The notes under the pieces are model-generated. The model ran no database searches, had not been told where the DNA came from, and saw nothing but the letters and a program-made list of their open reading frames with translations. Below, one piece after another: positions 26,654 to 33,129 of a stretch of 33,129 nt of DNA. Source of the DNA: Oscillatoriales cyanobacterium (GTDB lineage Bacteria > Cyanobacteriota > Cyanobacteriia > Cyanobacteriales > Microcoleaceae); NCBI GenBank assembly GCA_004292745.1, contig RDXH01000160.1:1-33129 (forward strand), given 5' to 3'. Position 1 is the first letter of the stretch; the number at the start of each line of letters is the position of its first letter. Position numbers and translations under genes: made by a program.

Positions 26654-27961
26654 ATGAAAATCGGAATAGCTGTATTGGGTGCTGGCCGCTGGGGAGTCAA
26701 TCTAATTCGCAACTTTTTAGAACATCCAAACAGCGAAGTTTTAGCGATTGTAGACCAAAATCCTGATTCATTGGCGGCCGTCAAAAAACAGTTTAATCTC
26801 AATGAAAATGTAATTTTAGCTAGTGATTGGGCTCAAGTGCAGGAATTGCCAGGGCTAGAAGCAGTGGCGATCGCCACTCCCGCCTCTACCCACTATACCC
26901 TCACAGCAGCAGCACTCAACAGTGGCTACCACGTTTTGGTAGAAAAACCCCTCGCCCTCAACAGCGGTGAAGCCCTAGAACTCTGCCAATTAGCCGAAAA
27001 ACAGCAGCGCCAACTCTTTGTGGATCACACTTATCTATTTCATCCAGGAGTCGATCGAGGCCAAGCCATTATTCAACAACATCAACTGGGAAATTTGCGC
27101 TACGGTTACGCCCAGCGCACCCATCTCGAACCCGTGCGACACGATGTTGATGCCCTTTGGGATTTAGCCGTTCATGACATTGCTATTTTTAATACCTGGC
27201 TGGCACAAACCCCAATTCAAGTAAGGGCGATGGGTAGTGTATTTCAGAAGGCAACCCCCCCCTCGCCCCCCCCAAGGGGGGAATTTAGAAGGCAATCTCC
27301 CCCAAGACAGGAAGTCAGAAGGCAATCTCTCCCAAGACAGGAAGTCAGAAGGCAACCCCCCCCTAACCCCCCCCTTGGGGGGCAATCTGGGCCTGAGCTT
27401 CCCCTTGGGCAACCCCCCCCTAACCCCCCCCTTGGGGGGCAATCTGGGCCTGAGCTTCCCCTTGGGGGGAAGGAAGAGGAAAAAAGTTCAGTTTCTCCTA
27501 CAATTTTTCCCCAAAATTCTTTAGAAGGACTAGCAGATTTAGTTTGGGTGACACTCACCTACCCAGACGGATTTCAAGCATTCATTCATCTGTGCTGGCT
27601 AAATCCCGACAAACAGCGGCGCTTAACAGTTGTTGGCAGTTTAGGAACTTTGATTTTTGATGAAATGTCGCCAGAAACACCCCTAATTTTACACCGAGGC
27701 AATTCAGATGCTGGGGGTGAAGAAAATAGTTTGGGAAGGGTTCGTGCAGGGGAGCAAACTATCCTTAAAAATCGGGAAATATTGACTTTAGAACCAGTGG
27801 AACCCCTGCGTCAAGTGTGCGATCGCTTTCTCCATTGCGTCCAAACAAATACTCCCTGCCCCACTTCTTCCGGCTCCCAGTCCGTCCAATTAATCCGCAT
27901 TCTTAGCGCTTTGAGCCAATCCCTAGAACTCGACGGACAACCATTAACTATTAGCCCCTAG
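26654..27961 (+). CDS. Gfo/Idh/MocA-family oxidoreductase with in-frame repeat insertion
   Basis: An NAD(P)-dependent dehydrogenase of the Gfo/Idh/MocA family, likely acting on a sugar or nucleotide-sugar; the substrate is unknown. The N-terminal Rossmann fold starts IAVLGAGRWGVNLIRNFL, and the family lysine is in HVLVEKPLAL. The catalytic-domain helix WDLAVHDIAIFNTWL carries the conserved Asp/His pair. From residue 199 to 272, between RAMGSVFQ and KEEEKSSVSPT, the protein has about 74 residues of Pro/Gly/Arg/Gln-rich sequence that do not belong to the family. The fold resumes with ADLVWVTLTYPDGFQAFIHL. Without the insert the length (about 360) is normal. It is probably a surface loop; activity is inferred to persist. 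Confidence 0.88.
   Translation: MKIGIAVLGAGRWGVNLIRNFLEHPNSEVLAIVDQNPDSLAAVKKQFNLNENVILASDWAQVQELPGLEAVAIATPASTHYTLTAAALNSGYHVLVEKPLALNSGEALELCQLAEKQQRQLFVDHTYLFHPGVDRGQAIIQQHQLGNLRYGYAQRTHLEPVRHDVDALWDLAVHDIAIFNTWLAQTPIQVRAMGSVFQKATPPSPPPRGEFRRQSPPRQEVRRQSLPRQEVRRQPPPNPPLGGQSGPELPLGQPPPNPPLGGQSGPELPLGGKEEEKSSVSPTIFPQNSLEGLADLVWVTLTYPDGFQAFIHLCWLNPDKQRRLTVVGSLGTLIFDEMSPETPLILHRGNSDAGGEENSLGRVRAGEQTILKNREILTLEPVEPLRQVCDRFLHCVQTNTPCPTSSGSQSVQLIRILSALSQSLELDGQPLTISP
27248..27469 (+). repeat. In-frame palindromic repeat insertion in oxidoreductase gene
   Basis: Three tiers are visible. A C-run/AAGG/G-run palindrome (27254-27282) comes first. Two 30-base units follow (27287-27316, 27317-27346) encoding RRQSPPRQEV and RRQSLPRQEV. 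Last come two exact 57-base units (27353-27409, 27410-27466) encoding QPPPNPPLGG followed by QSGPELPLG. All unit lengths are multiples of three, so the frame is preserved. Confidence 0.9.
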
Positions 27962-27970
27962 TTTCGCTCA

Positions 27971-30046
27971 TCAATCAAAGCCTTTAAACATGGCATTTTC
28001 TTTTAGCAAATCCGGGTGGTCAACAGCAGAATTTGATGGCTGAATAACAGGCAAAGAAATTACTACAGTAGCACCTTGATTGATACCCGCACTGTGGATT
28101 GTAATACTCCCTCTCATAGATTCCATAATTTTTCTAGAGATAGCCAAGCCTAAGCCATTGCCACCAAATTTGCGAGTAGTAGAGCCATCAACCATTACAA
28201 AAGGCTGAAACAATTTCTGCTGTTGTTCAGGATCGATACCAATTCCTGTATCTTTAATAGTCACCACTACCGATTCGGGGTCTTCGCTAAGGCTTGTCGT
28301 ATTTTCTCCTAGATTCCCGTTGAGTCGTTCGGGAATTTTGATTTTGTTAGATTCAATGTTTATGGATATAGTAATGCTGCCGAGTTCTGTAAATTTCACA
28401 GCATTACTCAACACATTCAAAAACACCTGCTTGAGTTTTTCCGGGTCTGCATAAACAGTAATAGGAGGGCTAGGGAGTGGCAAATGTAACTTCAAACCTT
28501 TTTCCTTAATCAGAATAGCCTGTAACTCAATAGCATCTTCCAGGACTTCAGTCATATCGATTACTTCAAACATCAGCGAGAAGGAACCGGATTCGATTTT
28601 AGCAATATCCAAAATATCATTAATGATATTTAGTAACTGCATAGCCGAGTCGTGAGCTCGCTGCAAAAAATCCATTTCCTCCTCTCGGTCATCGCAGTAG
28701 CCGTCTCGCACAATTTGCAGAAAACCAATAATCCCATTGAGGGGGGTTCTCAATTCGTGAGAAATATTTCGCAAAAACTCATCTTTTAACTGATTGGCAA
28801 CTTTTGCTTCCTTGGTGGCAACTTCCAATTCGTCTGCCCAGGATTTGAGGCGACCGACCATACTGTTGAGGGCATCGGCTAATTGATTGAATTCGCGAAT
28901 TTTGAGATTTTGTGGTACTGCTTGTGGCGCTTCTGTATCTACTTTTAGGGCGTAGTCTCTGAGTTTTTCCAAAGGACGAGCTAAGTCGCGAGACAAATAT
29001 AAAGTGGCGATGATACTAGCGCCTATTAAGCTCACAATCAGAATAAATAAAACCTGCTGAATTTCTTCCAAACCAGACAAGGCGTAATCCAAACGGGAGA
29101 CAGCTAAAATAATCCATTTGCTGTTTTCTTTTTGAGTTAAAGGGCTGGGGATAGCAGCGTAGCCAGCGAGCAATTCTACGCCATTTTTTTCAAAGGAAAA
29201 TAGGTGTAAAAAAGCTTGTCCTCCGGCGATCGCCCTTTTGAGCAGACTCTTGAGGCGATCGGCATCGGCTTCTTGGTCGATATTGCGTCCTACGCGGTCA
29301 ATATTGGGGTGAGCCAAAATTGTCCCATCTTGGTCGATCGCCACCGTATAGCCAGCCAGAGAGCCTTTGGGAGCACTGGTTTGGACTGGCAAGGAGGACT
29401 GCAAACTCAGAGCATAACTCAATTGGCGACTATTGCCACGACGAGTGTAAACGGGGGCACTCAACACCAAACTCACCTGACTTTCCTTCCCCTCTTGGCC
29501 CTGTTTGCTGGAATCGGAAAACTTCGCAGTAGAGGAAAGGGGATTTTTGTCCTTTTTTTTCCCCTGCTGCATATCTGGCCAAGACAGACTGATGTAGACG
29601 CTCTTGTCGTCGAGTAGAGCCTGTTGCTGCTGTAGCTTTGGCCAAAAATTAACCGGTGGCGAATTTGACAGAATCGGAATAGGACCACAGGTGGTGGCGA
29701 TGACTTGATTTGTCTGCAAATTAGTCAATTGCACGCAATCTACCTGAGTTGGCAACCGCTGCCCTAGTTGCGCGATAAACTTTTGATAATCTTTGGGTTC
29801 TACAGACTGTAGTATGGAGCTTTCCGAAGCGCCGATCAGATTCGATCTGAGTGATTTTGCCCACTGTTCAATAGTTTCTGCTTTTCTGACGGCACTTTCG
29901 GTCAGATTTTGACGTGCTGTTTCCAGAAGCGTCGATCGTGCTTTGCGATAGGTAACATACTCCCCCACCAGTAGAACGGGTACGCTGAGCAACAAAATCC
30001 GCGACAGTAAAATACGGCGAAAGGAGGATTGACCTAACTTAACCAT
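27971..30046 (-). CDS. Membrane sensor histidine kinase (Cache-HAMP-HisKA)
   Basis: A 691-residue sensor kinase convergent with the oxidoreductase gene. A first membrane helix (about residues 11-30) and a second (331-352) bracket a periplasmic Cache-like sensor domain containing VAIDQDGTILAHPN. A HAMP linker follows (353-405, RDLARPLEKL). The dimerisation helix has His430 in NISHELRTPLNGIIGF, and the ATPase domain shows NVLSNAVKF, DTGIGID and GNGLGLAIS. No receiver domain is present and no response regulator lies nearby. A lysine/serine-rich stretch (about 160-190) inside the sensor domain looks like a flexible loop. The ligand is unknown. Confidence 0.93.
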   Translation of the reverse strand: MVKLGQSSFRRILLSRILLLSVPVLLVGEYVTYRKARSTLLETARQNLTESAVRKAETIEQWAKSLRSNLIGASESSILQSVEPKDYQKFIAQLGQRLPTQVDCVQLTNLQTNQVIATTCGPIPILSNSPPVNFWPKLQQQQALLDDKSVYISLSWPDMQQGKKKDKNPLSSTAKFSDSSKQGQEGKESQVSLVLSAPVYTRRGNSRQLSYALSLQSSLPVQTSAPKGSLAGYTVAIDQDGTILAHPNIDRVGRNIDQEADADRLKSLLKRAIAGGQAFLHLFSFEKNGVELLAGYAAIPSPLTQKENSKWIILAVSRLDYALSGLEEIQQVLFILIVSLIGASIIATLYLSRDLARPLEKLRDYALKVDTEAPQAVPQNLKIREFNQLADALNSMVGRLKSWADELEVATKEAKVANQLKDEFLRNISHELRTPLNGIIGFLQIVRDGYCDDREEEMDFLQRAHDSAMQLLNIINDILDIAKIESGSFSLMFEVIDMTEVLEDAIELQAILIKEKGLKLHLPLPSPPITVYADPEKLKQVFLNVLSNAVKFTELGSITISINIESNKIKIPERLNGNLGENTTSLSEDPESVVVTIKDTGIGIDPEQQQKLFQPFVMVDGSTTRKFGGNGLGLAISRKIMESMRGSITIHSAGINQGATVVISLPVIQPSNSAVDHPDLLKENAMFKGFD

Positions 30047-30563
30047 AGGACATTTCTAAATTAAGGTGCGACACCTAACAACGACCATAGTGCAACAAAG
30101 CAGACCGACAGGCGCATCTGTCAAGGGTATTTTGCTGAAGAGACAAAACAGCTTCACAAGAATAGTTAAGCATAATTATAGGAGCCACGGTCATTGATTG
30201 GGTCAGGCGATCGATCTGGGAGCTATTCTAAAGGTAGAGGCAGAGCTATTCCCACTACTTCACTCAGTCCATGAGGCAACGGGAATCTGTAAGCTCGAAT
30301 GGTAGGGTGGGTCTGGTGGGTTTTTTGAACAATTGTCAGCCGTACAGGAAAGTAGATCGCCTTACCAATAGTAACAAGTGCGTCAGATAAGTCCAATTAA
30401 TTATATCTCTTTTAGCCAATTTGTAATCGCAATTTATGAATGAGATTGATTGGGTAAAATCCCTCTAAACAGTTGCTCAATAGGTTCTGGTGTCATCCAT
30501 TGTTTTACGTTCAGCCTGGATACCCTATCATACTATGATTACAAGAGATTTTTATAAAAAACA
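30047..30563. other. Gene-poor interval upstream of methyltransferase
   Basis: No convincing gene is seen. On the minus strand a 57-codon frame (30223-30396, TTG start) contains YRFPLPHGLSEVVGIALPLP, and near 30450-30515 a fragment reads KQWMTPEPIEQLFRGILPN. Both look like scraps of degraded genes but could not be assigned. The promoter of the membrane kinase should lie at its left end. Confidence 0.4.
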
Positions 30564-30746
30564 ATGTTAAGCTCAGGCATAATGCGTACCCCACAGGGTT
30601 TTTGGGACTGGTCAAATAATGAGATGATGGAATGGTCGATCGACTCTCACAACCCCCTAGGGAATGAACATCAGCTCAAACAGCCCATACACTTGCTGGG
30701 GATTATGGCGATCGATAATCATCTTTCTAGCTTACTTAATCGATGA
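30564..30746 (+). CDS. Possible 60-residue leader ORF
   Basis: A short frame (start MLSSGIMRTPQGFWDWSNNE) that I do not recognise. Its stop overlaps the methyltransferase start as ATGA, which could mean translational coupling, and the methyltransferase has no ribosome binding site of its own. However, the composition is not clearly protein-like, and the overlap may be chance. A degraded gene fragment is an equally good reading. Confidence 0.22.
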   Translation: MLSSGIMRTPQGFWDWSNNEMMEWSIDSHNPLGNEHQLKQPIHLLGIMAIDNHLSSLLNR

Positions 30747-31387
30747 AAAAAAACTCTAGTGACTATACCTATTATTACACAAATAATCGTCCCAGATATC
30801 ATCACGCTTATTTGCTATCCCCCCTTTTGGAAATGCTGGTAACACTGGAAGCTACCAGCCAGAAAAAACTCCGAGTTTTAGATCTCGGCTGCGGCAATGG
30901 TAGCTTGAGTCACGTCATCGCACAGCAGGGCTATGAAGTTGTTGGCGTTGATAATTCTGCACCAGGCATAGCAATTGCTCGTGAAAGTTTCCCGGAGTGT
31001 CAGTTTATCCAAGCAGATATTTACGCTCTCCCGGAAGTCGATCTACTGCATTCCTTTGATGTTGTCCTAGCCATTGAAGTAATAGAACATTTACTTTATC
31101 CAAAAGAACTAGCAAAAGCTGCCAAAAAATGTCTTAAGCCAGGAGGTACACTAATTATTTCCACTCCCTATCATGGTTATTTAAAAAATTTGATTTTAGC
31201 AATTACTGGTAAAATGGACAATCATTTTACTGTTCTTTGGGATAATGGTCATGTCAAGTTTTTTTCCGTCAAATCTTTGTCAAAAGTGTTAGATATTGAA
31301 CAATATACGGATATTAAATTTAGGTTTGCGGGTAGGTTGCCCTATCTTTGGAAATCAATGTTATGCTGTAGTAAGTCGATAAACTAA
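30743..31387 (+). CDS. Class I SAM-dependent methyltransferase
   Basis: A 214-residue methyltransferase of the UbiG/Methyltransf_11/23 type. The S-adenosylmethionine site is clear: VLDLGCGNGSL (motif I, residues 45-55), the acidic VVGVDNS strand end, and FDVVLAIEVIEHL (motif IV region with Glu-His), then LKPGGTLIISTPY. The acceptor substrate cannot be read. Small proteins of this type often sit in glycan or lipid modification clusters, but none is visible here. The following gap to the photolyase (31388-31542) is AT-rich with no gene. Confidence 0.9.
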   Translation: MKKNSSDYTYYYTNNRPRYHHAYLLSPLLEMLVTLEATSQKKLRVLDLGCGNGSLSHVIAQQGYEVVGVDNSAPGIAIARESFPECQFIQADIYALPEVDLLHSFDVVLAIEVIEHLLYPKELAKAAKKCLKPGGTLIISTPYHGYLKNLILAITGKMDNHFTVLWDNGHVKFFSVKSLSKVLDIEQYTDIKFRFAGRLPYLWKSMLCCSKSIN

Positions 31388-31542
31388 AGTAATTAATTTG
31401 TCGCGCAAGAATCTTAAATAATCGAAGTAAATCGGCAAGTTTAAGCTAACAAAAAAAAGGCAAAAAAACGCTGAATAAATTTCGTCAAGGAGATTTTTAA
31501 TAATTCTAAATAAGTCAAAAAAAAACTAATAAATTAAAAAAT

Positions 31543-33060
31543 ATGACTGTTGGTATTTGGATATTAGGCGATCAACTTTGGCAGAATCAAGCTGCGATCG
31601 CCAGCACAATTAATCTGAAAAAAATTCCCAAAATTATCTTAATTGAATCTTGGCAACACGTTCTTGAACGTTCCTATCACCAACAGAAGTTAGTTTTAAT
31701 TTGGTCGGCAATGCGGCATTTTGCGGCAGAATTACGGGACAGTGGCTATGAAGTTACTTATGCGAAAGCGGCGGATTTTGAAACTCCTCTAAAAGTTTGG
31801 ATTGAAACTGATAATATCACTGAATTGCGGGTGATGACACCGAGCGATCGACCTTTTTTACAAAAAATCCAAAACTTGCAACTTCCCTGCAAAATTAGTT
31901 TAATTGCTAACAACCAATTTTTGTGGAGTGAAGCAGAATTTAAAGATTGGGCATCCAGCCGGAAACGCCTGTTAATGGAAGATTTTTATCGAGTTAGTCG
32001 CCAGCGTTTCCAAGTTTTAATGGATGGAAATAAACCAGTGGGCGGTAAGTGGAATTTTGACAAAGAAAATCGCCAGCCACCAAAGGGTAAACTGAATGCA
32101 CCGCCAGCTATTTGGTTTGAGCCGGATGAAATAACTCAAGAAGCGATCGCCGAAGTTAAGGCTCTATCTTTCCCAACTTACGGAGATGTGGAACCTTTTC
32201 GCTGGGGGGTGACGCGAGAGCAAGCTTTGCAAGTGTTAAATAATTTCATCGCCCAACGTCTCCCCACCTTTGGCCCTTATCAAGATGCGATGGTAACGGG
32301 GGAGGAAACTATGTGGCATTCGCTTATTTCTCCTTATTTGAATATTGGGTTACTGCATCCTTTAGAAGTTATTCAAGCGGCGGAAACAGCCTACTTCGAC
32401 AATGACTTAAATTTAAACGGCGTTGAGGGTTTTATCCGCCAAATTCTCGGCTGGCGAGAATACATTCGGGGTGTTTATTTTTATGTGGATGCTGATTATT
32501 TTCAGAAGAATTGGTTCAACCACACTCAGCCTTTGCCGGAGTTTTTTTGGGATGCTAGCAAAACTGATATGAACTGTTTGCATCAAGTTTTAAGTCAAGT
32601 CGAAAGCACTGGTTACGCGCATCACATCCAGCGATTGATGATTTTGGGCAATTTTGGTCTAATTGCTGGCATCTCGCCGCAGGAGCTGGAAAACTGGTTC
32701 CACAGTGCATTTATTGATGCCTATGACTGGGTAATGCAGACTAATGTGTTGGGTATGGGTTTGTTTGCGGATGGGGGTGTGTTGGCGTCGAAACCCTATG
32801 CTGCGTCTGCGAACTATATCAATAAGATGAGCGATTATTGTCGGGGCTGTAAGTACGATCGCACGGTGCGATCGGGCGAAAATGCCTGTCCCTTCAATTT
32901 TTTCTACTGGGACTTCCTGGCGCGCCACCGGGAAAAATTGCAGTCGATCGGGCGCATGAGCTTCATTTTAGCCAATCTGGACAAAATGTCCTCCGCAGAG
33001 CTGGCAACAATTAGCCAAAAAGCCCATGAATGGTATTGTAAAACTTCATTAAGCTTATAA
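31543..33060 (+). CDS. Iron-sulfur cryptochrome/photolyase (FeS-BCP/PhrB type)
   Basis: A 505-residue flavoprotein of the deoxyribodipyrimidine photolyase-related family, whose studied members repair (6-4) DNA photoproducts or sense blue light. The N-terminal antenna-binding fold starts GIWILGDQLW. NFDKENR and the ILGWREYIRGVYF segment are typical. Four cysteines are placed as in the 4Fe-4S ligands of Agrobacterium PhrB: Cys345, Cys433, Cys436 and Cys449, with gaps of 88, 3 and 13, which is the PhrB spacing as I recall it. The FAD region includes MQTNVLGMGLFADGG. Repair versus signalling cannot be decided. No operon partner is seen. Confidence 0.93.
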   Translation: MTVGIWILGDQLWQNQAAIASTINLKKIPKIILIESWQHVLERSYHQQKLVLIWSAMRHFAAELRDSGYEVTYAKAADFETPLKVWIETDNITELRVMTPSDRPFLQKIQNLQLPCKISLIANNQFLWSEAEFKDWASSRKRLLMEDFYRVSRQRFQVLMDGNKPVGGKWNFDKENRQPPKGKLNAPPAIWFEPDEITQEAIAEVKALSFPTYGDVEPFRWGVTREQALQVLNNFIAQRLPTFGPYQDAMVTGEETMWHSLISPYLNIGLLHPLEVIQAAETAYFDNDLNLNGVEGFIRQILGWREYIRGVYFYVDADYFQKNWFNHTQPLPEFFWDASKTDMNCLHQVLSQVESTGYAHHIQRLMILGNFGLIAGISPQELENWFHSAFIDAYDWVMQTNVLGMGLFADGGVLASKPYAASANYINKMSDYCRGCKYDRTVRSGENACPFNFFYWDFLARHREKLQSIGRMSFILANLDKMSSAELATISQKAHEWYCKTSLSL

Positions 33061-33103
33061 GCAGTAGTAAGCAAAGATGGTAATATATAGTCAGGAGGTC
33101 AAA

Positions 33104-33129
33104 ATGAAACTACCTGACTACGCCAAAGC
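33104..33129 (+). CDS. Start of an IS607-type serine recombinase (partial)
   Basis: The last 26 bases encode MKLPDYAK before the window ends. This matches the typical N-terminus of IS607-family TnpA recombinases (MKLSDYAK followed by a MerR-like helix-turn-helix). An excellent AGGAGGT lies six bases before the ATG, so a real gene starts here. With only eight complete codons the call is tentative. If right, an IS607 element with a possible tnpB begins just downstream of the photolyase stop. Confidence 0.5.

Noticed and set aside
27164-27558. Frames opposite or shifted within the oxidoreductase insert
   Set aside because: They are translations of C/G-run repeats, and the conserved fold on both sides fixes the real frame.
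30223-30396. 57-codon minus-strand frame with YRFPLPHGLSEVVGIALP
   Set aside because: It has no ATG and no ribosome binding site, and part of it resembles a common intergenic motif (GGTAGGGTGGG). It was kept only as a note in the interval description.

Overview
The window looks like chromosomal DNA of a filamentous, probably non-heterocystous cyanobacterium of the Microcoleus/Oscillatoria/Phormidium kind. The signs are the very frequent HIP1 octamer (GCGATCGC), several families of heptameric short tandem repeats (STRR), a HetZ-related protein, a solo groEL behind a CIRCE operator, and a cyanobacterial-type RNase P RNA. The lineage is inferred from these features; no database was consulted.

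Layout. 1-625: a HI1419/HI1420-type toxin-antitoxin pair whose antitoxin seems to lack the end of its DNA-binding domain. 626-3305: a nested palindrome, a relic CRISPR repeat, a small membrane-protein gene, then a 24-repeat CRISPR array with no cas genes in view. A TATAAT box on the minus strand beside the right-most repeat, plus decay at the left end, suggest leftward transcription. 3306-9090: trpB, a secreted CAP-domain protein, a ribonuclease D-like exonuclease, a GspE/PilB-like protein without an ATPase module, and a HetZ-related protein. 9091-12972: glyS and murD. 12973-14767: hairpin repeats, a decayed gene, two tiny overlapping genes and a MAPEG membrane protein. 14768-19435: an ABC exporter, a 238-bp fully nested inverted-repeat element, CIRCE-groEL, STRR arrays and a remnant of an IS200/IS605-type element. 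19436-25093: a seven-PAS/one-GAF histidine kinase and CorA. 25115-26406: rnpB and rnc. 26654-30046: a Gfo/Idh/MocA oxidoreductase and a membrane histidine kinase. 30743-33129: a methyltransferase, an iron-sulfur photolyase, and the first codons of what looks like an IS607 recombinase cut by the window edge.

Most genes are single housekeeping units rather than operons. The unusual feature is how strongly repeats have shaped the region. C-rich/G-rich palindromic repeats have entered two protein-coding genes (glyS and the oxidoreductase) in frame and then expanded, adding about 70 residues to each. STRR-like DNA lies inside rnpB and forms the last codons of rnc. Heptad arrays flank nearly every gene in the middle of the window. 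The best candidates for something undescribed are the small hydrophobic gene between the terminal CRISPR repeat and a relic repeat, and the in-frame repeat insertions.
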